Origin: SG8-41 sp963699525 | GTDB lineage: Bacteria > Pseudomonadota > Gammaproteobacteria > Burkholderiales > SG8-41 | Direction of reading: 5' to 3' | NCBI GenBank assembly: GCA_963699525.1 | Contig: CAVOUI010000012.1 | Location: 372,001-436,000, forward strand | DNA: 64,000 bases | In this document: positions 1 through 7,988 of the stretch, in pieces | How positions within the stretch are numbered: position 1 is the first letter of the stretch | Layout of the letters: each line of letters starts with the position of its first letter | Notes under the pieces: model-generated | The model's input: only the letters and a program-made list of their open reading frames with translations | What the model was told of the DNA's origin: nothing | Databases searched by the model: none | Program-made: the position numbers and the translations under genes

Positions 1-650
1 ATGCCCCCGAGCGCGATGGCGCTGCCGGTGCCGCCGGCCATTGCTTCGAGGGCGGGGTCGCCGGCGCGCCCCTCCGCGACCAGTCTTGCCGCGCCCCGGC
101 GCGGGTCCCCGTCGAAGAGGCCCTCCTGGTCGGTGAGGATCACGAGCGCGTCCGCCTCGATCAGGTTGGTCACCAGGGCCGCCAGCGTGTCGTTGTCCCC
201 GAACCGGATCTCGTCGGCTGCGACCGTGTCGTTCTCGTTGATGATCGGGATGACGCCGAGCCCGAGGAGCGTGCGCAGCGTCGAGCGGGCGTTGAGGTAA
301 CGCTTGCGGTCGGCGAGGTCCTCGTGCGTAAGGAGAACCTGGGAGGTGAGGAGATCGTGCTGGCGGAAGCACGATTCGTACATCTGGATGAGCCCCATCT
401 GGCCGACGGCGGCCGCGGCCTGCAGCTCGTGCAGCGCGTGCGGGCGCCGCTTCCATCCGAGGCGCTGCATGCCCGCCGCAATCGCCCCGCTGGATACCAG
501 CACCGCCTCGCGGCCCATGCGCCTCAACTCCGCGATCTGGCCGGCCCAGCGCGTGAGCGCGTCGGGATCGAGCCCGCGGCCCTCGTTGGTGACGAGGCTC
601 GAGCCGACCTTGACGACGATGCGCTTAGCGCCTGCGACGACGGACGCCAT
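1..650 (-). CDS. proB: Glutamate 5-kinase, N-terminal 216 residues (cut by window edge)
   Basis: ATP-dependent phosphorylation of glutamate, the first step of proline synthesis in the cytoplasm. Reading from the ATG at 650 gives MASVVAGAKRIVVKVGSSLV, the amino-acid-kinase glycine/lysine motif, followed by LVSSGAIAAG and, further on, IINENDTV, typical of ProB substrate binding. The family is usually about 370 residues with a C-terminal PUA domain, so roughly 150 residues lie outside the window. The start overlaps the 3' end of obgE by 26 bp, which indicates cotranscription in the L21-L27-Obg-ProB string common in betaproteobacteria. The identity is clear; only the C-terminus is unseen. Confidence 0.93.
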   Translation of the reverse strand, partial: MASVVAGAKRIVVKVGSSLVTNEGRGLDPDALTRWAGQIAELRRMGREAVLVSSGAIAAGMQRLGWKRRPHALHELQAAAAVGQMGLIQMYESCFRQHDLLTSQVLLTHEDLADRKRYLNARSTLRTLLGLGVIPIINENDTVAADEIRFGDNDTLAALVTNLIEADALVILTDQEGLFDGDPRRGAARLVAEGRAGDPALEAMAGGTGSAIALGG

Positions 651-1671
651 CCCGGGCTCCTGATTCCTGCTCCAGATACTTCATCACAGCGAAGACGAGC
701 TCGCGGCATCCCTCGCCGGTGAGCGCCGAAATGATAAGGGTTTTGCCGCGCCAGCGAAAATTCCTGAGGAAGCGCTGGACGGCGCGCTCGCGTTCCCCGG
801 CCGGGATCTTGTCGATCTGGTTCAGGACCAGCCAGCGCGGCTTGCGGTAGAGCGCCACGTCGTACTTTTTGAGCTCCTGCGTGATCGCCCGGGCATCGCG
901 CGCGGGATCGGCGTCCGGGTCAGGGGGCGCGATGTCCACGAGGTGCAGCAGCAGCCGCGTGCGCGAGAGGTGGCGGAGGAACTGGTGTCCGAGCCCCGCG
1001 CCCTCGGCGGCGCCCTCGATCAGCCCGGGGATGTCGGCGAGCACGAAGCTGCGATTGACGTCCGCCCGCACCACGCCGAGGGAGGGAGTGAGCGTCGTGA
1101 ACGGATAGTCCGCGACCTTCGGGCGCGCGGCGGACACGGCGCGTATCAGCGTGGACTTTCCGGCATTGGGCATGCCGAAGAGCCCGACGTCGGCGAGGAG
1201 CCGCAACTCGAGCTTCAGGCGCCGCCGCTCACCCGTGGTGCCGCGCGTGAACTGACGCGGCGCGCGGTTGACGCTCGACTTGAAATGCAGGTTGCCGAGC
1301 CCGCCCGTCCCGCCCTGCGCGAGCAGGGCGCGCGCACCGTCGCGGTCGAGGTCGGCGACGACTTCTCCTGTCTCGAGATCGGTTACGACGGTCCCGACCG
1401 GCACGCGCAGCTCGACGTCGGAAGCCGATTTTCCGTACTGGTCCGCTCCGCGGCCGCTCTCGCCGTCGCGCGCGCGGTGGATGCGGGCGTAGCGGTAGTC
1501 GATCAATGTGTTGAGGTTGCGGTCGGCGTTGGCGTAGAGGCTGCCGCCGCGCCCGCCGTCGCCGCCATCCGGGCCACCGCGCGGGACGTACTTCTCGCGT
1601 CTGAAGCTCGCCACGCCGTCTCCGCCCTTACCGGCGTGGACCTCGATGATGGCTTCGTCGACAAATTTCAT
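625..1671 (-). CDS. obgE: GTPase ObgE/CgtA
   Basis: Obg GTPase associated with large-subunit ribosome assembly and stress control. The 348 residues show the glycine-rich Obg fold from the N-terminus (FVDEAIIEVHAGKGGDG), then a GTPase domain with P-loop GMPNAGKS at about 166-173, the switch region DYPFTTLTP, DIPGLIEGA, and NQIDK as the base-specificity motif. Length is normal for the short betaproteobacterial form. It lies downstream of rpmA, separated by a terminator-like hairpin, and overlaps proB. The ATG at 1671 directly precedes the conserved KFVDEA start, so the start is secure. Confidence 0.97.
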   Translation of the reverse strand: MKFVDEAIIEVHAGKGGDGVASFRREKYVPRGGPDGGDGGRGGSLYANADRNLNTLIDYRYARIHRARDGESGRGADQYGKSASDVELRVPVGTVVTDLETGEVVADLDRDGARALLAQGGTGGLGNLHFKSSVNRAPRQFTRGTTGERRRLKLELRLLADVGLFGMPNAGKSTLIRAVSAARPKVADYPFTTLTPSLGVVRADVNRSFVLADIPGLIEGAAEGAGLGHQFLRHLSRTRLLLHLVDIAPPDPDADPARDARAITQELKKYDVALYRKPRWLVLNQIDKIPAGERERAVQRFLRNFRWRGKTLIISALTGEGCRELVFAVMKYLEQESGARDGVRRRRR

Positions 1672-1689
1672 GCTGTGCGGGCCGCCACA

Positions 1690-1720
1690 AACAAAAAAGC
1701 CCTGTCGCTGGACAGGGCTT
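1690..1720 (-). terminator. Terminator-like hairpin between rpmA and obgE
   Basis: A perfect 10-bp inverted repeat (AAGCCCTGTC at 1697-1706, GACAGGGCTT at 1711-1720, 4-nt loop). On the minus strand it is followed by a T-rich run (TTTTTTGTTTG). This fits a Rho-independent terminator or attenuator acting after L27. Because obgE starts only about 20 bp beyond it, it probably lowers rather than blocks read-through, keeping GTPase expression below ribosomal protein expression (inference). Confidence 0.8.
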
Positions 1721-1740
1721 GCGGCGGGCGTCGGTCGCGC

Positions 1741-1998
1741 TTATGCGGGAACGATGCTCACCGTCGTGCGGCAATCCGGCCCCTTCTGGGCGAACGCGAC
1801 GCGCCCCGTCACCCGGGCGAACAGCGTATGGTCGCGTCCCATGCCGACGTGTGCGCCGGGGTGCACCTGCGTGCCGCGCTGGCGCACGATGATCGCGCCC
1901 GCGTTGACGTGCTCGCCGCCGTAGCGCTTCACGCCGAGCCGCTTCGATTGCGAGTCGCGCCCGTTGCGCGAGCTGCCGCCTGCCTTTTTGTGTGCCAT
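1741..1998 (-). CDS. rpmA: 50S ribosomal protein L27
   Basis: Large-subunit ribosomal protein whose N-terminus reaches the peptidyl-transferase centre. The 85-residue product begins MAHKKAGGSSRNGRDS and continues with RLGVKRYGGE, the L27 signature, with the usual proteobacterial length. It follows rplU by about 60 bp on the same strand and is expected to share the rplU promoter. It is followed by a terminator-like hairpin before obgE. Nothing unusual was seen. Confidence 0.98.
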   Translation of the reverse strand: MAHKKAGGSSRNGRDSQSKRLGVKRYGGEHVNAGAIIVRQRGTQVHPGAHVGMGRDHTLFARVTGRVAFAQKGPDCRTTVSIVPA

Positions 1999-2060
1999 AT
2001 CCTGTTCCTGTCTTTAAACTGGAGTAGGGGTGCACGAGGGGAGTATCCCCTCGTTACTTC

Positions 2061-2369
2061 CTATGCGATGCCGAGGATCTCGATCTCGGTGTAGTTCTGG
2101 CGGTGTCCCTGGGTCCTGCGGTAATGCTTGCGGCGATTCAGCTTGAAGATGCGGACCTTCTCGCCACGCCCGTGCTTCAGCACCTTCGCCTTGACGCGCG
2201 CCCCGGCAACGAGCGGCGCGCCCATCTTGAGCGCTTCGCCATCGGCCACGAGCAGCACCCGGTCGAGCGTAATCTCCTGCCCGACCTCCCCGGCAATTCT
2301 CTCGATCTTCAGCTTCTCGCCAGCGGTGACCCGGTACTGCTTGCCGCCGGTCTGGATAACTGCGTACAT
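2061..2369 (-). CDS. rplU: 50S ribosomal protein L21
   Basis: Large-subunit ribosomal protein binding 23S rRNA. The 102-residue product begins MYAVIQTGGKQYRV and carries the C-terminal NRRKHYRRTQGHRQ segment diagnostic of L21. It is first in the minus-strand rplU-rpmA-obgE-proB string. A near-consensus sigma70 promoter lies 34-62 bp upstream of the start codon. Confidence 0.98.
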   Translation of the reverse strand: MYAVIQTGGKQYRVTAGEKLKIERIAGEVGQEITLDRVLLVADGEALKMGAPLVAGARVKAKVLKHGRGEKVRIFKLNRRKHYRRTQGHRQNYTEIEILGIA

Positions 2370-2402
2370 GAAACGTTCCGCCTGCCACTGGGAAAGGCGC
2401 GC

Positions 2403-2431
2403 ATTCTACAAAAAGCCCGCTGATTAGTCAA
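2403..2431 (-). promoter_or_regulatory. Sigma70 promoter for rplU-rpmA
   Basis: On the minus strand TTGACT (2431-2426), a 17-bp spacer and TAGAAT (2408-2403) form a near-consensus sigma70 promoter. Transcription would start near 2396, giving a leader of under 30 nt before the L21 start at 2369. Seen directly in sequence; activity is inferred. Confidence 0.8.
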
Positions 2432-2439
2432 AGAAAATA

Positions 2440-2464
2440 AGAGCCTATCGTTGAGATAGGCTCT
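2440..2464. repeat. Perfect 10-bp inverted repeat between divergent rplU and ispB
   Basis: AGAGCCTATC (2440-2449) and GATAGGCTCT (2455-2464) form a perfect hairpin with a 5-nt loop. It lies just upstream of the rplU -35 element and about 40 bp before ispB. On the minus strand an A/T-rich tract follows (TATTTTCTTTG). It could be an operator, or an insulating terminator stopping antisense transcripts from ispB. The sequence does not decide between these. Confidence 0.6.
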
Positions 2465-2501
2465 GGTATCATGCCCCCCTCTTTTCGAGGGCCCCCGGGC
2501 G

Positions 2502-3470
2502 GTGACACTGAAGGCGATTCGCGGCTTCATGGAGGCGGACCTGCACGCCGTGGACGATGTCATCCGCGCCCGCCTCGGTTCCAACGTGGCATTGATCCGC
2601 CAGGTCGCGGAATACATCATCGGCAGCGGCGGCAAGCGCCTGCGCCCGCTGCTGCTGCTGCTCTCGGCCGGGGCGTTCGGGGCCCGCGGGCGCTACTGCC
2701 ACGAGCTCGCCGCGGTGGTGGAGTTCATCCATACCGCGACGCTGCTGCACGATGACGTCGTGGACGAGTCCGACCTTCGGCGCGGGCGCTCCACCGCCAA
2801 CGCGCTGTTCGGCAATTCCGCGGCGGTGCTGGTCGGGGATTTCGTCTATTCGCGCGCGTTCCAGATGATGGTGGAAGTGGACAACATCCGCGTGCTCCAG
2901 GTGCTTGCGGACGCGACCAACGTGATCGCCGAGGGCGAGGTCATGCAGCTCATGAGCTGCCACAATCCCGACATCGGCGAATCCGACTACCTCGACGTGA
3001 TCCGCTGCAAGACCGCGAAGCTGTTCGAGGCCGCCACGCGCCTGGGGGCGATCCTGGGCGGCGCGCCGCGCGAACCGGAGGACGCGGTCGCGACCTACGG
3101 GATGCGCCTTGGCACTGCCTTCCAGCTGGTCGACGATGTGCTGGATTACTCCGGCGAGCAGGCGGTGATCGGCAAGAACCTGGGCGACGATCTCGCCGAA
3201 GGCAAGCCCACGCTGCCGTTGATCCACGCCATCCAGCACGGCAGCGCCGAGCAGGCGCGGCTGGTGCGGCACGCCATCGAGCACGGCGGGCGCGGTGAGC
3301 TCGCCGCGGTGATCGAGGCAATCCGCTCAACCGGCGCGCTCGACTACGCCCGTGAGCAGGCGCGGCGGGAGTCGCGTGCCGCGGGCGAAGCGCTGGCGTG
3401 CCTGCCGCATTCAAGGCAGCGCGAATATTTGCTAGAATTGGCAAACTTCGCGGTAACGCGGAGCTTCTAG
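2502..3470 (+). CDS. ispB: Octaprenyl (polyprenyl) diphosphate synthase
   Basis: Extends farnesyl diphosphate with isopentenyl diphosphate to make the ubiquinone side chain. The 322-residue protein has the trans-prenyltransferase signature: GSGGKRLRP near residue 42, first aspartate-rich motif DDVVD at 84-88, and second motif DDVLD further on. The GTG at 2502 gives the N-terminus TLKAIRGFMEADLHAVDDVI, typical of betaproteobacterial IspB. The gene is followed by a terminator-like hairpin and tRNA-Pro. It is divergent from rplU, the usual arrangement. Confidence 0.95.
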   Translation: MTLKAIRGFMEADLHAVDDVIRARLGSNVALIRQVAEYIIGSGGKRLRPLLLLLSAGAFGARGRYCHELAAVVEFIHTATLLHDDVVDESDLRRGRSTANALFGNSAAVLVGDFVYSRAFQMMVEVDNIRVLQVLADATNVIAEGEVMQLMSCHNPDIGESDYLDVIRCKTAKLFEAATRLGAILGGAPREPEDAVATYGMRLGTAFQLVDDVLDYSGEQAVIGKNLGDDLAEGKPTLPLIHAIQHGSAEQARLVRHAIEHGGRGELAAVIEAIRSTGALDYAREQARRESRAAGEALACLPHSRQREYLLELANFAVTRSF

Positions 3471-3482
3471 CTGACAATCTTC

Positions 3483-3557
3483 AGCGGTCAGCTTTCAGCA
3501 CCAGCCCATGCGCGGCCCGGCCGCGTGTTTTTTTCTGCGGGGCGCCGGCTGACGGCT
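3483..3557. repeat. Imperfect long-range inverted repeat around the ispB terminator
   Basis: AGCGGTCAGC (3483-3492) and GCTGACGGCT (3548-3557) are 9/10 complementary and flank the ispB terminator. Similar short GCTGA/CAGC words recur around them. It may be a degenerate repeat of the kind often found in intergenic GC-rich DNA. No function is evident. Confidence 0.4.
3510..3534 (+). terminator. Rho-independent terminator after ispB
   Basis: CGCGGC/GCCGCG stem with a 3-nt loop inside 3511-3525, followed by GTG and seven T residues (3528-3534). It sits 40 bp after the ispB stop and before tRNA-Pro on the same strand. Confidence 0.8.
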
Positions 3558-3577
3558 AACCGCTGATCGCTTGAAAT

Positions 3578-3654
3578 CGGGGTGTAGCGCAGCCTGGTAG
3601 CGCACTGCGTTCGGGACGCAGGTGTCGGAGGTTCAAATCCTCTCACCCCGACCA
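3578..3654 (+). tRNA. tRNA-Pro (anticodon CGG), CCA encoded
   Basis: A 77-nt cloverleaf is readable. The acceptor stem CGGGGTG pairs with CACCCCG and is followed by an encoded CCA (3652-3654). The anticodon stem CTGCG/CGCAG encloses loop TTCGGGA, giving anticodon CGG at 3612-3614. The T-arm GGAGG/CCTCT encloses TTCAAAT. It decodes CCG. Six T residues follow directly and may end transcription. Confidence 0.97.
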
Positions 3655-3796
3655 TTTTTTCCCGCTCCGCTCGGGTGCGGACCGGGACCTTCTCGCTCGA
3701 CGCCTGACGGGGGTTAGGGCACACTAAGCCGCACATCCCGCGCGCAGGGGACCCCGGCCGCGGGTCTTGGATTCCTGGCCACGGGCGGAGTCTAAT

Positions 3797-4036
3797 TTGG
3801 CGAAGATCATCCTGGTCGTTCTCGGCCTGCTCATCGTCTACTGGATCCTGAAGAGTTACCGCCGTCGCGTCGACCAAGCCGGGGACAGCACGCCTTCCGC
3901 GGGTACGGAGACCATGGTGCCGTGCGCGCGCTGCGGGGTGCACCTCCCACGCAGCGAGAGTATTGCCAGCCAGGGCCGGTTCTACTGCTCCCCGGAGCAC
4001 CAGCGGGCGGGCGAGGCGGAGCGCGGAGCCGGATGA
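3797..4036 (+). CDS. Small membrane protein of the PP0621 type
   Basis: About 79 residues. One N-terminal transmembrane helix (AKIILVVLGLLIVYWILKSY) is followed by a basic stop-transfer segment, then a short cytoplasmic domain with a paired-cysteine knuckle (MVPCARCGVHLP ... FYCSPEH) suggestive of a small metal-binding fold. I chose the TTG at 3797 because GGAG at 3787-3790 is well spaced; an in-frame TTG at 3767 is possible but would add a polar stretch before the helix. Its stop overlaps the pilS start (ATGA), so the two are translationally coupled. Function is unknown; the family repeatedly sits beside PilS. Confidence 0.75.
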   Translation: MAKIILVVLGLLIVYWILKSYRRRVDQAGDSTPSAGTETMVPCARCGVHLPRSESIASQGRFYCSPEHQRAGEAERGAG

Positions 4037-5649
4037 GCGAGGCCGGCGGCCAGCACGCTCTGCCGTGGGAGGCGCCGGGGGGGGCCCTGCGCCCCGGGGC
4101 GCCTTCCGAGCAGTTCTGGCGCTCGCTCTTCTACTTCAACGTCTATCGCCTGCTCGTCGCGCTGCTGCTCCTGCTGAGCGTCGCGATCTGGGGCTCCAAC
4201 CTCTGGTTCGGCTCCCGCGACCTGGCGCTGTTCGTCGCGACCGATGTCGCCTACGTGATCTTCAGCATCGCCTGCTTCGTGCTGATCAGCGCGCGCCGGC
4301 ATTTCAACCTGCAACTGACGCTGCAGGTGGCCGCCGACGTCGTCTTCATCGTGCTGCTCATCTACGCGAGCAGCGGCATCTCCAGCGGCCTGGGGCTGCT
4401 GCTGCTCACCACGCTGGCCGGCGCGGGCCTGATCAGCCGCGGGCGGTTGACGCTTTTCTTCGCCGCGCTCGCGAGCATCGGGGTGCTGCTCGAGCACACC
4501 TACTCGACGCTCAAGCTCGACGCCCCCGACTCCCAGTTCGTGCAGGCCGGGCTGCTCTCCGGCGCCTTCTTCGCGATCGCTTGGCTCGCGCACACGCTCG
4601 CCCAGTACGCCGTGGCGAGCGAGCGGCTCGCCGCGAAGCGCGAGATCGACCTCGCCAACCTGGAGCAGGTGAACCAGCTCGTGATCCGCGATATGCCGGA
4701 CGGCGTGCTGGTGGTGGATGGGCACGGGATGATCCGCCAGTTCAACGCGCAGGCCGAGCGCCTGCTCGGACCGCTGCCGGCCGGAAGCGACGCCATGCTG
4801 GCCGAGTACGCGCCTGCGCTTGCGGCGCAGTACGAGCAATGGCGCAACCGGGCGGGTGTGGACAGCGGCGCCGGCACGCCCGTCAGCGCGAGTGAGAGCG
4901 CGCGCTTCGTGCCGATCGGCGCGAACCGCGAGCTCGGTGCCGTGATCTTCATCGAGGACCAGACGCGGGTGCAGGCGCAGGCGCGCCAGCTGAAGCTCGC
5001 CTCGCTCGGGCGGTTGACCGCCAACATCGCGCACGAAATCCGGAATCCTCTCGGCGCAATCAGCCATGCCGCGCAGCTCCTGCGGGAGGAGCCCGGAATG
5101 GACGAGACCGCGGCGCGGCTGATCAGCATCATCAACGAGAACAGCGCGCGCCTCGATCGCGTGGTGAACGACGTGCTGCGCCTGAACCGCGGCGAGCGCG
5201 CCCATCGCGAGCGCTTCCGGCTCGCCGCGTTTCTCTCCGGATTCGTCGAGCAGTTCTCCCAGATCGAGAAAATCGACCCTGGCGTGTTCCGCATCGAGCC
5301 GGGAGCGGACCCCGACGTGCTGTTCGACCGCAGCCACTTGAACCAGGTGATGTGGAACCTGTGCCGCAACGCGCTGCGTCACTGCCGGCGCGGCCCCGCG
5401 AGCATCGTGATCCGGTTCTTCCTGGAGCGCTCGGGCAGTGTTGTAAGATTGGACGTGGTGGACGACGGCCCGGGTGTCGCTCCCGAGGCGCGGACGCAGC
5501 TGTTCGAGCCGTTTTTCACTACCGCCGCAGGCGGCACCGGGCTCGGCCTCTACATCGCCCGCGAGGTGTGCGAGGCGAACGGCGCAACGCTCGATTACGT
5601 CGAAACACCGCGGGGGGCGCAGTTTACCGTGCGCTGCTGGGCCGGCTAG
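4033..5649 (+). CDS. pilS: Sensor histidine kinase PilS (type IV pilus regulation)
   Basis: Membrane sensor kinase partner of PilR, controlling pilin and other sigma54-dependent genes. The 538 residues contain an N-terminal block of hydrophobic helices (about 30-200), a PAS-like segment (about 215-310, beginning IRDMPDGVLVVDG), a HisKA H-box HEIRNPLG with the phospho-acceptor His at 334, and a C-terminal ATPase (N-box NLCRNAL, then DDGPGV and GTGLGLYIA). The ATG at 4033 overlaps the preceding small-protein stop; pilR starts 8 bp after the pilS stop. No pilus structural genes are in the window. Confidence 0.93.
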   Translation: MSEAGGQHALPWEAPGGALRPGAPSEQFWRSLFYFNVYRLLVALLLLLSVAIWGSNLWFGSRDLALFVATDVAYVIFSIACFVLISARRHFNLQLTLQVAADVVFIVLLIYASSGISSGLGLLLLTTLAGAGLISRGRLTLFFAALASIGVLLEHTYSTLKLDAPDSQFVQAGLLSGAFFAIAWLAHTLAQYAVASERLAAKREIDLANLEQVNQLVIRDMPDGVLVVDGHGMIRQFNAQAERLLGPLPAGSDAMLAEYAPALAAQYEQWRNRAGVDSGAGTPVSASESARFVPIGANRELGAVIFIEDQTRVQAQARQLKLASLGRLTANIAHEIRNPLGAISHAAQLLREEPGMDETAARLISIINENSARLDRVVNDVLRLNRGERAHRERFRLAAFLSGFVEQFSQIEKIDPGVFRIEPGADPDVLFDRSHLNQVMWNLCRNALRHCRRGPASIVIRFFLERSGSVVRLDVVDDGPGVAPEARTQLFEPFFTTAAGGTGLGLYIAREVCEANGATLDYVETPRGAQFTVRCWAG

Positions 5650-5657
5650 GTGTCGAG

Positions 5658-7034
5658 ATGAGCACGAAATCCCAAGTCCTGGTGGTCGACGACGAAGCGG
5701 ATATCCGCGAGCTGCTCGGCCTGACGCTCACGCGCATGGGACTTGAGGCCCATTGCGCTGCAAGCACCTCGGAGGCCTACGCGCTGCTCGCCCAGAACAG
5801 CTACGACCTTTGCCTGACGGACATGCGGCTGCCCGACGGCGACGGGCTCACGGTCGTCGAATACGTCGCGAAGCACCATCCCAGCCTGCCGGTGGCCGTG
5901 ATCACGGCGCACGGCAGCACCGAGAACGCCGTGGCCGCGCTGAAGGCCGGCGCCTTCGACTATCTTGCGAAGCCGGTGTCGCTCGACCAGTTGCGCACGC
6001 TGGTGCGCTCCGCCCTGAAGCTCCCGCGCCCGGTCCAGCGGCGCGCGCAGGACGATGAGGCCGCGCCGGGCGCGCCGCAGCTGATCGGGCGCTCGGAGCC
6101 GATGCAGGCGGTGCGCTCGATGATCGAGCGTCTCGCGCGCACCCAGGCGCCGATCCATATCAGCGGCGAATCGGGCAGCGGCAAGGAGCTCGCGGCGCGC
6201 CTGGTGCACCAGCAGGGCCCGCGCAGTGACGGCCCGTTCGTCCCGGTCAACTGCGGCGCGATTCCCGAGAACCTGATGGAGAGCGAGTTCTTCGGCTACC
6301 GGAAGGGGGCCTTCACCGGCGCCGCCGCGGACCGCGAGGGCTTCTTCCAGGCCGCGGATGGCGGGACGCTGTTCCTCGACGAGGTGGCCGAGCTACCCGT
6401 GCCGATGCAGGTCAAGCTTCTCCGCGCGATACAGGAGAAGAAGGTGAGGAAGGTCGGATCGACCAGCGAGGAGTCCGCCGACGTGCGCATCATCAGCGCG
6501 ACGCACCGCAATCTCGCGGAGGAAGTTCAGAACGGCAGGTTCCGGCAGGACCTGTTCTACCGGCTGAACGTCATCGAACTGAAAATGCCGGCGCTGCGCG
6601 AGATGCGCGAGGACATCCCGCTCCTGACCGAGGTGATGCTCGCGCGGCAAGCTGCTGCGGCGGGCGGCAAGAGCGCGCGCCTGTCGGCGGCCGCGCTTGA
6701 GCGGCTGTGCGAATATGACTTCCCGGGCAACGTGCGCGAGCTCGAGAACGTGCTGGAGCGCGCGCTGGCGCTGACCGCCGGGGGCGAGATTCAGGCCGAG
6801 GACCTGCAGCTCGCGCCCACGCGCGCCGGGCCGGAGGCGGCGGACGACGGGCTTGTAGGCCTGCCGCTGCAGGAGCGGCTCGATACCGTGGAGCGCAAGG
6901 CGATCCTCGACGCTCTCGAGCAGACGCATTACAACCGCACTGCGGCAGCGAAGCTCCTGGGCGTCACGTTCCGCGCGTTGCGCTATCGAATGGAGCGGCT
7001 CGGAATCACGGATGAGCTCGATTCCAAGACCTGA
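5658..7034 (+). CDS. pilR: Sigma54-dependent response regulator PilR
   Basis: NtrC-family activator, 458 residues. The receiver domain (about 6-120) has acidic pocket DDE at 11-13 and phospho-acceptor Asp55 in LTDMRLPDGDG. The AAA+ domain shows GESGSGKE (Walker A), GAFTGA (sigma54 contact), TLFLDEV (Walker B) and FPGNVRELEN. A Fis-type helix-turn-helix lies at the end (NRTAAAKLLGVTFRALRYRM). The ATG at 5658 begins STKSQVLVVDDE, giving normal receiver spacing. Coupled to pilS. Confidence 0.94.
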   Translation: MSTKSQVLVVDDEADIRELLGLTLTRMGLEAHCAASTSEAYALLAQNSYDLCLTDMRLPDGDGLTVVEYVAKHHPSLPVAVITAHGSTENAVAALKAGAFDYLAKPVSLDQLRTLVRSALKLPRPVQRRAQDDEAAPGAPQLIGRSEPMQAVRSMIERLARTQAPIHISGESGSGKELAARLVHQQGPRSDGPFVPVNCGAIPENLMESEFFGYRKGAFTGAAADREGFFQAADGGTLFLDEVAELPVPMQVKLLRAIQEKKVRKVGSTSEESADVRIISATHRNLAEEVQNGRFRQDLFYRLNVIELKMPALREMREDIPLLTEVMLARQAAAAGGKSARLSAAALERLCEYDFPGNVRELENVLERALALTAGGEIQAEDLQLAPTRAGPEAADDGLVGLPLQERLDTVERKAILDALEQTHYNRTAAAKLLGVTFRALRYRMERLGITDELDSKT

Positions 7035-7045
7035 TCGCAAGTGGT

Positions 7046-7127
7046 GGATTGCGGGTCGTGGACCGATCCCCTAAGGAAAGATCCAGGGCCCGGCGACCTT
7101 CGGGTCGCGATCCGCGATCCACGACCC
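7046..7127. repeat. Inverted repeat with GGGTCGTGGA arms between pilR and ampD
   Basis: GGGTCGTGGA (7053-7062) and TCCACGACCC (7118-7127) are perfectly complementary. The surrounding DNA repeats the words GATCGCG, GATCC and GGTCGCG on both sides. It is not followed by a T tract, so it is more likely a degenerate intergenic repeat than a terminator. Confidence 0.45.
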
Positions 7128-7155
7128 ACGCAAGCGAAGGCGCCGGCGTTTTCTC

Positions 7156-7716
7156 GTGAGGGTACGCGTCAATTCCAGAGGATACGCGCAGGGCGCGCGG
7201 CTCATTCGTTCGCCCAATTGCGACGCACGGCCCGCGGGCCGCGCGATCACGCTCCTCGTCATTCACCACATCAGCCTGCCGCCGGGGACATTCGGCGGGC
7301 CGGGCATCGTGGAGCTCTTCACCAACCGGCTCGATCCCGCCGCGCATCCGTACTACGCGACGATCGCGGGCATGCGGGTATCCGCGCACTTCCTGATCCG
7401 CCGCGACGGGGCGCTGTTCCAGTTCGTGCCGTGCGGCCGGCGGGCGTGGCATGCGGGCGAGTCGCGCTGGAGAGGGCGCGCGCGGTGCAACGACTTTTCC
7501 ATCGGAGTCGAGCTCGAGGGCACGGGCGAGGCGCCGTTCACGGCCGCCCAATACCGGCAGCTTGCCCGGCTCACGCGCGCATTGCAGGCGCGCTACCCAA
7601 TCCGGGATATCGTCGGCCATAGCGATATCGCCCCGGGGAGGAAGAGCGATCCCGGGCCGCACTTCGACTGGGCGCGCTACCGTGCGATGACGCAAAGATT
7701 CTCGCTGTTCGCCTGA
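7156..7716 (+). CDS. ampD: 1,6-anhydro-N-acetylmuramoyl-L-alanine amidase AmpD
   Basis: Cytoplasmic zinc amidase of cell-wall recycling that cleaves the peptide from anhydro-muropeptides; in many bacteria its loss derepresses AmpC beta-lactamase. The 186 residues align with N-acetylmuramoyl-L-alanine amidase 2. Likely zinc ligands are His37 (LVIHHISLPPG), His155 (VGHSDIAPG) and Asp165 (KSDPGP), with Glu120 in VELEGTG. Position 38 is His where family members usually have Asn. The start is GTG at 7156. It stands alone downstream of pilR, a common betaproteobacterial context. Confidence 0.93.
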   Translation: MRVRVNSRGYAQGARLIRSPNCDARPAGRAITLLVIHHISLPPGTFGGPGIVELFTNRLDPAAHPYYATIAGMRVSAHFLIRRDGALFQFVPCGRRAWHAGESRWRGRARCNDFSIGVELEGTGEAPFTAAQYRQLARLTRALQARYPIRDIVGHSDIAPGRKSDPGPHFDWARYRAMTQRFSLFA

Positions 7717-7808
7717 TCCTCGTTCCTGCCCCGCGCTGAGCGGGCCGCCCGCGTACGCCCTAGCGCGCGGAGCCAAAAAGCGCGCCTCACGTCCCTCTTC
7801 AGGACGGC

Positions 7809-7817
7809 TTATCCACA
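7809..7817 (+). promoter_or_regulatory. Consensus DnaA box upstream of nrdAB
   Basis: TTATCCACA matches the strongest DnaA-box consensus exactly. It lies about 145 bp upstream of the predicted nrdA -35 element. In E. coli DnaA binds boxes upstream of nrdAB and ties nucleotide reduction to replication initiation; the same role here is inference. An 11-bp direct repeat (CCCGTATTTGT at 7819-7829, CCCGTGTTTGT at 7837-7847) follows immediately, with an 18-bp period. Confidence 0.6.
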
Positions 7818-7945
7818 ACCCGTATTTGTCGCAATGCCCGTGTTTGTTGGCAGGGCGGGTCATTGCTCAATTTCTGAGCAGTTTTGCCTGCTTTTTCATC
7901 ACCTTGCCCGGCATTTTTCCAGTAGAAACGAGCATTTAACAAAAA

Positions 7946-7988
7946 AGTCATGACTGCTATTGCTTTCATGAAATCAGCCTACTAGAAT
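7946..7988 (+). promoter_or_regulatory. Sigma70 promoter for nrdAB with upstream palindrome
   Basis: TTGCTT (7960-7965), a 17-bp spacer and TAGAAT (7983-7988) form a good sigma70 promoter, placing the start site near 7995 and leaving a leader of about 110 nt. A perfect palindrome AGTCATGACT (7946-7955) sits just upstream of the -35 box and could bind an additional regulator. The rest of the 390-bp gap from 7717 shows no coding potential. Confidence 0.7.

Noticed and set aside
3982..5382. Antisense open frame across pilS
   Set aside because: Low-complexity His/Arg/Glu-rich translation, typical of a shadow of a real high-GC gene.
7053..7127. CRISPR-like array from repeated GGTCGTGG words
   Set aside because: Only two inverted copies with unequal neighbours; no regular spacers.
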